A stretch of 64,000 nt of DNA from Saprospiraceae bacterium (GTDB lineage: Bacteria; Bacteroidota; Bacteroidia; Chitinophagales; Saprospiraceae): the NCBI GenBank assembly GCA_016708265.1, contig JADJGA010000003.1:248001-312000 (forward strand), in the 5' to 3' direction. Below are positions 43,859-53,377 of the stretch, in pieces (within the stretch, counting starts at the first letter, position 1; each line of letters opens with the position of its first letter). The notes under the pieces were generated by a model that was not told the origin of the DNA, ran no database searches, and saw only the letters and a list, made by a program, of their open reading frames with translations. Both the position numbers and the translations under genes were made by a program.

Positions 43859-45307
43859 ATGAGAAATTTGAGACATTTATTGACTTATCTGTTGATCTTA
43901 TTTTTCTTATCAACAGAGGCACAGTTTCCATTGGGCTCTGCTAAGGAGATTCCAGATACAATTTACAAAAAATCTCATTTAAAGTCTAATATTGCCGTGA
44001 TATCTCTCGATGCCGGAATCTGGGCTATTCATAAATTTATCAGGGGAAATGATTATGCACAAATAAGCCTGAAGTCAATAAAAGAAAATCTCAAATGTGG
44101 CATTAAATGGGATAATGACGGATTCGAAACCAATATGTTCAATCATCCGGCACATGGAAGTTTTGCTTACAATTGTGTAAAATTTAATGGTATGAGTTAT
44201 TGGGAGGCTTTGCCTTATTCATTGAGCAGCAGTCTTAGATGGGAGTTTTTATTTGAAATAGAGCCTCCTTCCATTAATGACCTGATTTCATCAACCATTG
44301 GCGGATTGGTGATAGGAGAAGCAACCAACAGGATTTCTCACACCATGCATACTCAGTATAAGAGGGGTGTAAAAAGAATTGGAAGTGAGATTGGCAGTTT
44401 TTTGATCACTCCAACAGAAACTATTCACAGGCTTATAAATGGACAATTATGGAAAACAAAAAGTAAAAAACCTGAAGATAAGTTTTTAATTATACCGGTC
44501 AGATTTCAGGCAGGTCCGGGCATTACTTACATAAATTATAAAAATTTCAATAAGGAGCAACTCAGTGCTTCTATTGCTTTCAATGTTTCTTACAATGATC
44601 CCTTTGCATTAAAAAAATGCAAACCCTTTGATTATTTCCATCTAAAAGCAGTGATCAGTAATTTGTCAAATCAGCCTTTTCTGAATAAACTGAATATTGA
44701 AGCTATAATCTGGGGTAAGAATTTCAAGCCGTCAGAAAACCAGAAACTACTGGTCGGAGTTTTTCAACATTATAATTTTTTCGAAACCGATACAATATCA
44801 TCTTCAGTTAAGTTTGTACCATATAAAATATCAGTACCCGCTTCGTATGGTTTAGGTCTGATGTACATGAATGAAAAAGGAAACTTAGTCTTTAATACTG
44901 AAATACATTTCAATGGAATACTGACGGGAGCAGGATTAACGGACCATTATCATTTAAAAAGGAGAAATTATAACTTTGGAGTCGGATTTTCAGGCAAATT
45001 CAAATCCTCTGTTTTGATCAAAGAGGTGTTAAAGTTAAATCTGGATGTGCATGATTACTGGCTTTACACCTGGGATGGAATCAAACCGGGGTCAGAAATT
45101 CAGGAAAAAGACATGTTCTCAATTCAAGGAGATAAAGGAAATGCAAGCTATTACATTATTAATCCGGGAATTGAAATATTTATTTTTAAACCTGTATCAT
45201 TTTATGTTGATATGATTTTTCATCTGAGAAAAAACAGATATGCGTATTACGATTTTTCAACACAACAATCTACTGAGTTTTCCGGTAGAGTGCTATACAA
45301 TTTCTGA
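43859..45307 (+). CDS. DUF3943 outer-membrane-associated protein 2
   Basis: 482 residues, a clear paralogue of the 479-residue protein 616 bases upstream, with the same signal peptide, the same WDNDGFETNMFNHPAHGSF / SYWEALPYSLSSSLRWEFL / EPPSINDLISSTIGGLVIGE core and the same barrel-like C-terminal part ending in VLYNF. Differences are spread evenly, so the duplication is old. The function is unknown. Confidence 0.8.
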   Translation: MRNLRHLLTYLLILFFLSTEAQFPLGSAKEIPDTIYKKSHLKSNIAVISLDAGIWAIHKFIRGNDYAQISLKSIKENLKCGIKWDNDGFETNMFNHPAHGSFAYNCVKFNGMSYWEALPYSLSSSLRWEFLFEIEPPSINDLISSTIGGLVIGEATNRISHTMHTQYKRGVKRIGSEIGSFLITPTETIHRLINGQLWKTKSKKPEDKFLIIPVRFQAGPGITYINYKNFNKEQLSASIAFNVSYNDPFALKKCKPFDYFHLKAVISNLSNQPFLNKLNIEAIIWGKNFKPSENQKLLVGVFQHYNFFETDTISSSVKFVPYKISVPASYGLGLMYMNEKGNLVFNTEIHFNGILTGAGLTDHYHLKRRNYNFGVGFSGKFKSSVLIKEVLKLNLDVHDYWLYTWDGIKPGSEIQEKDMFSIQGDKGNASYYIINPGIEIFIFKPVSFYVDMIFHLRKNRYAYYDFSTQQSTEFSGRVLYNF

Positions 45308-45393
45308 TAGACTGATTAATCGCATGGTCAAGTTCTCAATTAAAAAAATTTATCAGTTGATCTAATAAAACATATTTAATTGTTGGAAATTTT

Positions 45394-45401
45394 TATTTTT
45401 G
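45394..45401 (+). promoter_or_regulatory. Bacteroidota-type -7 box upstream of the zf-TFIIB gene
   Basis: TATTTTTG, an exact consensus match 37 bases before the ATG. Confidence 0.45.
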
Positions 45402-45438
45402 CACTGACTTTACACATTTTAAAAATAAATTGTGAACT

Positions 45439-45696
45439 ATGAAATGTCCAATTTGCTCAAATGTTGATCTTGTAATGTCAGAAAGACAAGGTATAGAGAT
45501 CGATTATTGCCCGACATGCCGAGGTATTTGGCTCGACAGAGGTGAGCTTGATAAAATTATAGAAAAATCTATCATTGCAGAATCAGGCTCCGGATCACCT
45601 TTTTCCAATCAACCTTTTAAAGGAAAAAAACATCCGGATTATGATAACTACTATAAGAAAAGAAAAGGGCATTGGCTTGATGAATTATTTGACTGA
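45439..45696 (+). CDS. zf-TFIIB domain protein
   Basis: 85 residues. MKCPIC (Cys3, Cys6) and DYCPTCRGIWLDRGELDKI (second Cys pair) form the TFIIB-type zinc ribbon. The tail is basic and contains HPDYDNYYKKRKGHWLDELFD. The function is unknown; such proteins are widespread small zinc proteins. It ends 5 bases before mntP, so the two are likely co-transcribed, which may hint at metal stress. Confidence 0.8.
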   Translation: MKCPICSNVDLVMSERQGIEIDYCPTCRGIWLDRGELDKIIEKSIIAESGSGSPFSNQPFKGKKHPDYDNYYKKRKGHWLDELFD

Positions 45697-45701
45697 TTTC
45701 T

Positions 45702-46253
45702 ATGCATTTATTAGAAATCATTCTGATTGCAATTGGCTTATCTTTTGATACTTTTGCTGTCTCAGTTTCATCCGGATTTTGTATTAGGGATATTAAGTTC
45801 GTTCAGGCAGTAAGGATAGCCCTTGTCCTTGCATTTTTCCAGGCTATGATGCCACTAATAGGATGGGCTGGTGGAGTTCAAATTGAAAGCTATGTCAGTG
45901 AAGTTGACCATTGGATTGCATTTGGATTACTTGCATTGCTGGGGTTAAAGATGATTATTGACAGTCTTTCTGCTAATCGGGATAATAAGTTAAATCCTTT
46001 GATGTTAAGAGTTCTGATCATGATGGCTATTGCTACCAGTATCGATGCTCTGGTAGTAGGTTTAAGTTTTGCTTTCATTAAAACCAACATTGCTTCAGCA
46101 ATCTTGATAATAGGTTTTGTAACTTTTATTTTTTCAATGACAGGTATGCTTGCCGGTAAAAAAGTAGGGGGGAAACTTGGTACCAGAATGGAAATATTAG
46201 GTGGCATTATCCTTATCGGGATTGGCTTAAAAGTACTTTTAAGCCACATCTAA
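45702..46253 (+). CDS. mntP: Manganese efflux pump MntP
   Basis: 183 residues with six predicted membrane helices in two repeats. The acidic motifs SFDTFAVSVSSG (near the N-terminus) and SIDALVVGLSFA (middle) are the family's metal-path residues, and AGKKVGGKLGTRMEILGGIILIGIG closes the protein. It exports Mn(II). I did not see an identifiable yybP-ykoY riboswitch in the short spacer upstream. Confidence 0.92.
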   Translation: MHLLEIILIAIGLSFDTFAVSVSSGFCIRDIKFVQAVRIALVLAFFQAMMPLIGWAGGVQIESYVSEVDHWIAFGLLALLGLKMIIDSLSANRDNKLNPLMLRVLIMMAIATSIDALVVGLSFAFIKTNIASAILIIGFVTFIFSMTGMLAGKKVGGKLGTRMEILGGIILIGIGLKVLLSHI

Positions 46254-46281
46254 AAAGTCTCGAAACGAACAAAGTTTTTTC

Positions 46282-48432
46282 TTAATCGATTTTAATAAAC
46301 CGTTTACTGAAAACTTTATTTGTGGATTCCTCAAAAATTCTTATTATATAAATACCTGATAAAATGTCTCGTAGGTCAATATTATTAACATTGGAGCATT
46401 GCTTAATTTTAATTCCATTAGAGTTAAAAATTTCCAATCGAGTTGATTTAAAATCATATGGTAAAATCACATTTAAAAAATCAGTCGCTGGATTAGGATA
46501 AAGGAAAATTTTATTTTCCAATTTATCATCTGTAGCAGAAACAAGTTTAAAATTGAACAGATCTGACATCAGTGATTTGCATCCATTGATAGTAACCTGC
46601 ACGCTATAAAAACCATTTTTTGTTGCATTCAAAAATCTTGAAGTGTCACCTACCATTACTTGACCATTAAAATACCATTGATTGCCTATTGGTGCTGAAG
46701 ATGCTAATAGATTATCATTTGCCAAAATATATGGTTTTGAAGGGTTTGAAGAATAAGTTAGAATAATTGGCTCAGAATATTCGCTAAAACATTGCTGATT
46801 GTTAGCAACTTTTACTGCAAAACTTCCTGAATATGTTGTAGAAATCATTTGAGTATTTGCTCCGGTATTCCAAATATAATAATTATATCCCACAGGTGCT
46901 TCCAATAACAATGTAGTACCATAGCATATTGTATTGAATTCTATATCTTTAATTTTAGGTTTGGGAGGAACTGTGTCATTAATTTGAGTAACAGTTAAAA
47001 TATTAGAAATATCGCTCTTACAATCATTTTTAGTAACATATGATAAATAATATTTACCAGGCTGACTAACCTTAATACTTGGTGTTGTTTCACCTGTTGA
47101 CCATAATATTCTGTATTCGCTATAATAATTATTTGGTGTAAGTGTGAGAGATTGTCCATGACACAGAGTGTAAAAACCGTTTCCTTCAAAATAAGGTGGT
47201 GAAGGCTTGGAATCCAGAGTTACTTTTACAAGAAATGAAGTATCTGCTATGCATCCTAATGTATCTGCCATTCTGAAATAATAATTGCCTGTATAATTTA
47301 CTGTTATGCTTCTTGTGGTTTCACCGGTTGACCAAAGATAATATGGTGATCCTTCGGGAGCGCTGAGTTGAATTTGATCGTAATAGCAACCTCCATAATT
47401 TGAAACAGGAATATCATAAGGAGGTATCAATAGAGAAGTGCATTGTCGGGTTATCAAAAGTTTATTACCATAAATGGCTGCTAGTTTTTTGTTATCGCCC
47501 CATGTTATCATGACAATAGGAGCGTCATTATTATGTGGCAATTCAATTTTTTCACTAAATGAATAGTTATCATGATTATAAGTTGCAAGGTATTGTTTGG
47601 AATTAACATCCCGATATATAAAATATATCAGGTTTGTATCTGGAGCTGAAACTCCTTCAGCTCTATAATATGTTTCAAAATTACATATTCCATCTACGTA
47701 TGCAATGGTGTCACTGATATTTATAAACTTACCAAAATTTGTATAAAGAAATTCTCCTTTGCTTTTCAATCTGGAATCTGATCTTTGAATTATATCAGCA
47801 TGTCTTCTCTTAATATATATTCCATCCTGTTCTATCTCCAATTCCATCAGACCATCCTGATAATTCTGGTTATCATAAGTAAAAACTCTTCCGTCTTCTG
47901 TAACAGTGATAGATAAATAACCATAAGCATTCAAAGTTTTGGACAATTTTATACCATTTTTAAATGCAGCTATTTCCTTAACTCCAAAATTGTTATAAAG
48001 CAAACCAACTAAAACAGATGAGTCTAAAGGAAATTCATGAACATCTTCTAAAGTTAGAGGATTTCCAAATTCATCTTTTCCAATAAAAAATGAATAAACA
48101 ATTTCTTTTTCTTTAATATCATATTTAATAATTTTTTTTTGTGCATCTAACCCAATGTATATAGATTTGCCATCCTTAGAGACCGTCATTGCATTAGGCT
48201 GGCTGCCGATCTGGTAATACTTTTCAATTTTACCTATATATGGATTAATTACTACAAGACTATTGCCATTGGGATACTGTCCGGATAAAGTTCCATATAT
48301 TCTGTCTTCATAAGGAATATAAACTAAGTCGTTAAGTTGAATATCAACAATTTTAACATCTTGAGCATTAATACTTTTAATAAGAATCACTAACAGTGCT
48401 ACCAGGGACAAGATAATATTTCTCATAAACAA
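46282..48432 (-). CDS. T9SS-sorted surface protein with propeller-like N-terminus
   Basis: 716 residues with a signal peptide (about residues 1-23). The N-terminal 330 residues look like a beta-propeller (GTLSGQYPNGNSLVVINPYIG, VSKDGKSIYIGLDAQKKIIKYD). The middle has three Ig-like repeats built on YYLWSTGETTRSITV / ILWSTGETTPSIKV / YYIWNTGANTQMI. The end is a type A sorting domain (IFLYPNPATDFLNV, then SGIYIIRI), so it is carried by type IX secretion to the cell surface. The function is unknown; adhesion or glycan binding is plausible. Confidence 0.85.
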   Translation of the reverse strand: MFMRNIILSLVALLVILIKSINAQDVKIVDIQLNDLVYIPYEDRIYGTLSGQYPNGNSLVVINPYIGKIEKYYQIGSQPNAMTVSKDGKSIYIGLDAQKKIIKYDIKEKEIVYSFFIGKDEFGNPLTLEDVHEFPLDSSVLVGLLYNNFGVKEIAAFKNGIKLSKTLNAYGYLSITVTEDGRVFTYDNQNYQDGLMELEIEQDGIYIKRRHADIIQRSDSRLKSKGEFLYTNFGKFINISDTIAYVDGICNFETYYRAEGVSAPDTNLIYFIYRDVNSKQYLATYNHDNYSFSEKIELPHNNDAPIVMITWGDNKKLAAIYGNKLLITRQCTSLLIPPYDIPVSNYGGCYYDQIQLSAPEGSPYYLWSTGETTRSITVNYTGNYYFRMADTLGCIADTSFLVKVTLDSKPSPPYFEGNGFYTLCHGQSLTLTPNNYYSEYRILWSTGETTPSIKVSQPGKYYLSYVTKNDCKSDISNILTVTQINDTVPPKPKIKDIEFNTICYGTTLLLEAPVGYNYYIWNTGANTQMISTTYSGSFAVKVANNQQCFSEYSEPIILTYSSNPSKPYILANDNLLASSAPIGNQWYFNGQVMVGDTSRFLNATKNGFYSVQVTINGCKSLMSDLFNFKLVSATDDKLENKIFLYPNPATDFLNVILPYDFKSTRLEIFNSNGIKIKQCSNVNNIDLRDILSGIYIIRIFEESTNKVFSKRFIKID

Positions 48433-48543
48433 TTTATTGACTTATAAATTTTTAATATAACAATGTAACAAAACTAACCACTATTGAAGAAAAATAAAAA
48501 TATTTTAACTAAAACATTTTTGTTTTTTCTTTAATAACCAATT

Positions 48544-49029
48544 CTAATTTAATTTACCGATAAATACCGTATAGTTTTTACCATATTTTTTAGCACACTT
48601 AGGGCAGGTAGTGTACCACATATACAATTTCTCAGTTTTCAATCCCTTTTCAGTAAGTCTTGAGTTATAATCTTTTCCCCATTTACCGGTGTCCTTAAAA
48701 GGACCTTCATAGACCTTACAATAATATTTTCCTGATAATCTGAAAGTTTCACAACCTGAAATTTCTTTATCAGTAGCCAGATAGACATCCATATTCCATT
48801 TGCTTGTATGATCAGAAAGGCAAAGCCAGTCTGGAGATTCAGCATTGGAACTTTCCATTTTTTTGCTAAGTTTCCGCATTGCGCTGCCAAAATTTAATGG
48901 CATGTAAAAGAAAGTACACACTTTTTCCCTGATGAAAGTTTTATCTTTCCAGGTGATAATTGTATCATCCCAAGGTTCAGGATCAAACGGTGGACAACAA
49001 TCAAATTCTTTTTTATTTTCAGTATTCAT
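48544..49029 (-). CDS. Conserved CCPPFDPEPWD-type protein of unknown function
   Basis: 161 residues from the ATG at 49029; a start at 49050 would add seven residues. It has the well-kept phrases FDCCPPFDPEPWDDTIITWKDK, PDWLCLSDHTSKWNMDVYLA, KVYEGPFKDTGKWGKDY and a C-terminal CPKCAKKYGKNY with a CxxC pair. This family is widespread and often labelled simply hydrolase without proof. The fold may be GyrI-like small-molecule binding. It is cytoplasmic. Confidence 0.75.
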   Translation of the reverse strand: MNTENKKEFDCCPPFDPEPWDDTIITWKDKTFIREKVCTFFYMPLNFGSAMRKLSKKMESSNAESPDWLCLSDHTSKWNMDVYLATDKEISGCETFRLSGKYYCKVYEGPFKDTGKWGKDYNSRLTEKGLKTEKLYMWYTTCPKCAKKYGKNYTVFIGKLN

Positions 49030-49330
49030 GTCAATAGTTTTAGACTGCAAAAATACGATTTTTCATTTTTAAAATCAAGAGAAATTAAATAGTATTTTTG
49101 ACTTATTATTTTCAATTTTCCAACACTTATTTCGCAACCATTGAAATAAAACAATAAAAAGTACAAAATTTGCAGAAGTTCCTCCTGAAAAGATCTTCTT
49201 ATTTAAGAATTTTCAAATTTTCAAATTCTCTCATTTTCAAATTAGCCAATCACATGTGTTGATATTTATATCCAATCCAAATGATAATAAGTTTTAATAT
49301 AGTTTTTTTTACATATGAACTAATTAAATG

Positions 49331-49338
49331 TAACTTTG
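49331..49338 (+). promoter_or_regulatory. Bacteroidota-type -7 box upstream of gcvP
   Basis: TAACTTTG, an exact consensus match 23 bases before the ATG at 49362. It lies inside the longer reading frame that starts at 49281, which argues that the longer start is not used. Confidence 0.5.
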
Positions 49339-49361
49339 GGCAATTTTTAAAATATTTGAAC

Positions 49362-52226
49362 ATGGATAATTTTCAATCAAGACATATCGGCCCTCAAAAT
49401 CAGCACATTGGTACAATGCTTAAGCTTATAGGAGTTGAAAATATGGAACAGCTTATCTATAATTCAGTACCTGATAATATAAGGGATACTGAAGAAATGA
49501 AACTTCCTAAAGCAATGACCGAAAATGAATATTTAACTCACATAAAAGATATAGGCTCTAAGAATAAAGTATTCAAAAACCTTATCGGGCAGGGTTACTA
49601 CGGAACAATTCTTCCTTCTGTTATAAGGAAGAATATTTTTGAAAATCCGGGATGGTACACACAATACACCCCGTACCAGGCAGAAATTTCACAGGGAAGA
49701 CTGGAAGCATTGATCAATTTCCAGACCATGATATCAGATCTCACAGGCCTGCCTATTGTGAATTCTTCACTGCTCGATGAGGGTACTTCAGCGGCTGAAG
49801 CACTTTGGCTTATGTACGATGCACAGTCCAAAAGGCTGAAAGCAAATCCTGATTCAAAGGTATTTATCGACAATAATATCTTTCCTCAGACAAAAGAAGT
49901 AATTGAAACCAGAGCTGAAGCCAGAAATATAACAATTGAATATGGTGATCACAGGTCATTTAAAGCATCAAAGGATTATTTTGCGATAATAGTACAATAT
50001 CCGGATTCAAGAGGTTCTGTTGAAGACTACACTGATCTGATAAAAAAAGCTAAAGAAGAGGGCATTTTGGTGACAATGATCGCTGATATTTTAAGTCTTG
50101 CTATTCTTACCCCTCCGGGAGAACTGGGTGCAGACATAGCTGTTGGCAGCACTCAGAGATTTGGCATTCCTATTGGTTTCGGAGGCCCGCACGCTGCGTA
50201 TTTCGCTACTATTGAGGATTTTAAAAGAAAAATTCCAGGCAGGATTATTGGTGTTTCAGTTGACAGAAATGGCAAAAAAGCCTACAGGATGGCACTTCAG
50301 ACCAGGGAACAGCACATAAAAAGAGAAAAAGCTACTTCAAATATATGTACTGCTCAGGCTTTGCTTGCAATAATGGCAGGCTTTTATGGCCTTTATCATG
50401 GCAAAGAAGGCCTTATCAATATTGCAAAGTCGGTGTTTCAAAAAACTTCACTAATGGCTGATACTCTAAGAGGATATGGATTTGATTCTGCCAACAAAAT
50501 TTTCTTCGATACACTTACCTACAATCTTACTGACAAACAAATTGTAGACATCAGGGATTATCTGGTTTCAAAAAGAATAAATATTTTTTATGGTGAAGAT
50601 TTTGTTTCAATTAGCAATGATGAATTAACCTCAGAATATGAGTTAAAGGAAATCTGCGAAGCTTTTGCAAATATTAAGGGTATAGATCATAAAGAAATGA
50701 AATCAGGTACTGCTTTAGAATCTTGTATTCCCGCAAATCTTATAAGGACTTCAGATTTCATGAGCCATGACATCTTCAATCATTTCAGGAGTGAATCTGA
50801 ATTGATGCGCTACATGAAACGACTAGAAAACAGAGATCTTTCACTTGTTCATTCCATGATATCTCTTGGGTCATGCACAATGAAACTCAATTCTGCAGTA
50901 GAAATGACACCGGTTGTCTGGTCAGAATTCTGTGACGTTCATCCTTTTGCTCCAGGTTTTCAGACAACAGGATATGAACTATTAATCAGTGAACTTAAAA
51001 ACTATCTATGCGAAATTACAGGATTTTCAGACTGTACATTTCAGCCAAATTCCGGGGCACAGGGTGAATTTGCAGGTTTGATGACAATACGAGCTTACCA
51101 TATTGACAAAGGAAATAAAAACAGGAGAATAGCTCTTGTACCATCATCAGCTCACGGTACAAATCCGGCAAGTGCGATCATGGCAGGTATGGATGTTGTG
51201 ATTGTTAACAGTGACGAGAAAGGCAATATTGATGTTGCTGACCTCAAACTGAAAGCCGAACAAAATAAAGACAATCTTGCATGCCTGATGGTAACATATC
51301 CAAGCACTCATGGAGTTTTCGAAAAAAGTATAATCGAGATCTGTGATGTCATTCATCAGTTCGGAGGACTTGTTTACATGGATGGTGCCAATATGAATGC
51401 CCAAATAGGTATCACAAAACCAAGTATAATTGGAGCTGATATTTGTCACCTCAATCTTCATAAAACATTTGCAATTCCCCATGGTGGAGGTGGCCCAGGT
51501 GTTGGTCCTGTACTTGCAAATAAAAAATTGAGCCCATACCTTCCACATCATATCTACGAAACTAATCTGAAGGAAAAATCAATTAAGGCCGTATCATCTG
51601 CTCCTCATGGAAGCGCAGGTGTTTTGGTCATTTCTCATGCCTATATCAGGATGATGGGGTCTAATGGTCTAAAAAACGCAACTGAAGTTGCAATTTTAAA
51701 TGCAAATTATCTTAGAGCAAAGCTATCATTAGATTATAATATTGTATACACTAACCAAATGGGTTTTGTGGCTCATGAAATGATACTTGACCTGCGTGAA
51801 TTCAAGCAATTTAATGTAACTTCCGAGGATGTTGCAAAAAGACTGATGGATTACGGATTTCATGCCCCCACGGTTTCATTTCCTGTTCATGACACACTTA
51901 TGATTGAGCCTACAGAGAGTGAAAGTCAGGAAGAACTCGACAGGTTCTGCGATGCAATGCATGAGATCAGAAGGGAAATTCAGGATATAATTGATGGCAA
52001 ATACGATCAGGAGAACAATCTTCTCAAAAATGCCCCTCATACAGCTGAAATGGTGGCTTCAGACACCTGGGATTTGCCATATTCCAGGAGTGAAGCAGCA
52101 TATCCCCTGCCCTACCTGAAAACCAGATTTAAATTCTGGCCATCTGTGGCAAGGATAGACAATGCTTTTGGTGACAGAAATCTGTTCTGTGTATGTCCTC
52201 CGATTGAGAGCTATTTGGAAAACTAA
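49362..52226 (+). CDS. gcvP: Glycine dehydrogenase (decarboxylating), P-protein
   Basis: 954 residues from the ATG at 49362, chosen because the protein then opens MDNFQSRHIGPQ as in other P-proteins and because a promoter box lies just upstream. The PLP lysine is in HLNLHKTFAIPHGGGGPGVGP. SLGSCTMKLNSAVEMTPVVW and PNSGAQGEFAGLMTIRAYH are family hallmarks. It decarboxylates glycine and passes the aminomethyl group to the H-protein. Neighbouring serC/serA make serine, so the locus groups glycine/serine one-carbon genes. The H- and T-proteins are not here. Confidence 0.95.
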   Translation: MDNFQSRHIGPQNQHIGTMLKLIGVENMEQLIYNSVPDNIRDTEEMKLPKAMTENEYLTHIKDIGSKNKVFKNLIGQGYYGTILPSVIRKNIFENPGWYTQYTPYQAEISQGRLEALINFQTMISDLTGLPIVNSSLLDEGTSAAEALWLMYDAQSKRLKANPDSKVFIDNNIFPQTKEVIETRAEARNITIEYGDHRSFKASKDYFAIIVQYPDSRGSVEDYTDLIKKAKEEGILVTMIADILSLAILTPPGELGADIAVGSTQRFGIPIGFGGPHAAYFATIEDFKRKIPGRIIGVSVDRNGKKAYRMALQTREQHIKREKATSNICTAQALLAIMAGFYGLYHGKEGLINIAKSVFQKTSLMADTLRGYGFDSANKIFFDTLTYNLTDKQIVDIRDYLVSKRINIFYGEDFVSISNDELTSEYELKEICEAFANIKGIDHKEMKSGTALESCIPANLIRTSDFMSHDIFNHFRSESELMRYMKRLENRDLSLVHSMISLGSCTMKLNSAVEMTPVVWSEFCDVHPFAPGFQTTGYELLISELKNYLCEITGFSDCTFQPNSGAQGEFAGLMTIRAYHIDKGNKNRRIALVPSSAHGTNPASAIMAGMDVVIVNSDEKGNIDVADLKLKAEQNKDNLACLMVTYPSTHGVFEKSIIEICDVIHQFGGLVYMDGANMNAQIGITKPSIIGADICHLNLHKTFAIPHGGGGPGVGPVLANKKLSPYLPHHIYETNLKEKSIKAVSSAPHGSAGVLVISHAYIRMMGSNGLKNATEVAILNANYLRAKLSLDYNIVYTNQMGFVAHEMILDLREFKQFNVTSEDVAKRLMDYGFHAPTVSFPVHDTLMIEPTESESQEELDRFCDAMHEIRREIQDIIDGKYDQENNLLKNAPHTAEMVASDTWDLPYSRSEAAYPLPYLKTRFKFWPSVARIDNAFGDRNLFCVCPPIESYLEN

Positions 52227-52236
52227 AATAATATTA

Positions 52237-53214
52237 ATGTCAGTAATTGTCACAGGTGCAGCAGGGTTCATTTCTTCAGGTTTAATTACATACCTGAATG
52301 AAAAATATCCGAATACAAATATAATTGCAGTCGATAAATTCAATATTGAAAAAAAGATGAAAAATCTGGAAAGAAAAGTTATTTCCCGATTTATCGACAG
52401 GGATGAGCTGTTTAATCCTCGTGAATTTGATTTCAGTGCAGTTGATCTGATAATTCATTTGGGAGCCAGGACAGATACCGCTGAAATAAATGTTGAAATA
52501 TTCAACAAACTCAATCTCAGTTATTCTAAAAATATATGGCAAAAATGCGTTGAACACAAAATACCCCTGATCTATGCTTCAAGTGCCGCAACCTATGGAG
52601 ATGGAAAACTTGGTTTTAGCGATAATGAAAGCCTGATACCCAATTTAAAACCCCTGAATCCGTATGGTGACTCTAAAAATGAATTTGATAAATGGACACT
52701 GAGTCAGAATGAAAAACCACCCTTATGGACTGGTCTTAAATTCTTCAACGTATTCGGACCAAATGAATATCACAAAGGTAGAATGGCTTCTGTGGTATTT
52801 CATGCCTTCAATCAAATAATGAAGGAAGGCACATTAAAACTATTCCGGTCACACAACCCGGATTATTCCGATGGAGGACAGATGAGGGATTTTATCTATG
52901 TGAAGGATATTTTTAAGGTAATAGACCATATTTATTCAAACAAAGATAGCTTTCAGAGCGGAATATACAATCTGGGAACCGGTAAAGCGAGAACATTTCT
53001 TGATCTGGCTATGAGTGTGTTTTATGCCCTGGATAAAAAGCCTGATATCTCATTTATAGATACCCCTGAAGATATCAGGGACAAGTATCAGTATTTTACA
53101 AAAGCAGAAATGGACAAATTGAGAATACAAGGATATCTTGCACCATTTTTTACACTTGAAGCTGGTGTTATCGAATATGTCCGTAATTATCTGTCCAAAG
53201 GACAATCCTTTTAG
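52237..53214 (+). CDS. hldD: ADP-glyceromanno-heptose 6-epimerase-like
   Basis: 325 residues from the ATG at 52237 (MSVIVTGAAGFISSG), ten bases after the gcvP stop; a longer frame from 52162 would overlap gcvP. It has the extended SDR layout: NAD-binding TGAAGFIS, the catalytic Ser of YASSAATYGDG, Tyr-x3-Lys in PYGDSKNEFD, and GGQMRDFIYVKDI. It inverts the 6-position of ADP-heptose for lipopolysaccharide core synthesis. Confidence 0.87.
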   Translation: MSVIVTGAAGFISSGLITYLNEKYPNTNIIAVDKFNIEKKMKNLERKVISRFIDRDELFNPREFDFSAVDLIIHLGARTDTAEINVEIFNKLNLSYSKNIWQKCVEHKIPLIYASSAATYGDGKLGFSDNESLIPNLKPLNPYGDSKNEFDKWTLSQNEKPPLWTGLKFFNVFGPNEYHKGRMASVVFHAFNQIMKEGTLKLFRSHNPDYSDGGQMRDFIYVKDIFKVIDHIYSNKDSFQSGIYNLGTGKARTFLDLAMSVFYALDKKPDISFIDTPEDIRDKYQYFTKAEMDKLRIQGYLAPFFTLEAGVIEYVRNYLSKGQSF

Positions 53215-53328
53215 GTGTTTAGACCAAAATAATTTATTCCAATCCCAATAATATTTCCCCTGTTATTTGGAATTATTATAATAACAGAATATTATTTTTT
53301 TAAAATGTTTTATATGGGAAAAATGTTT

Positions 53329-53336
53329 TAATTTTG
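53329..53336 (+). promoter_or_regulatory. Bacteroidota-type -7 box upstream of serC
   Basis: TAATTTTG, an exact consensus match 41 bases before the ATG. Confidence 0.45.
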
Positions 53337-53377
53337 TTCATTATTTTATCAAGTAATCCTAACTTAAAAATTGCCTT

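Noticed and set aside
45697..45701. Manganese riboswitch before mntP
   Set aside because: Only five bases separate mntP from the zf-TFIIB gene, and the gap further upstream shows no recognisable yybP-ykoY structure.
49281..49361. Upstream ATG for gcvP giving 27 more residues
   Set aside because: The extension holds a consensus promoter box and has no counterpart in P-proteins, which begin near RHIGP.
52162..52236. Upstream start for the epimerase inside gcvP
   Set aside because: The Rossmann strand MSVIVTGAAGF begins at 52237; the extension is gcvP sequence in another frame.
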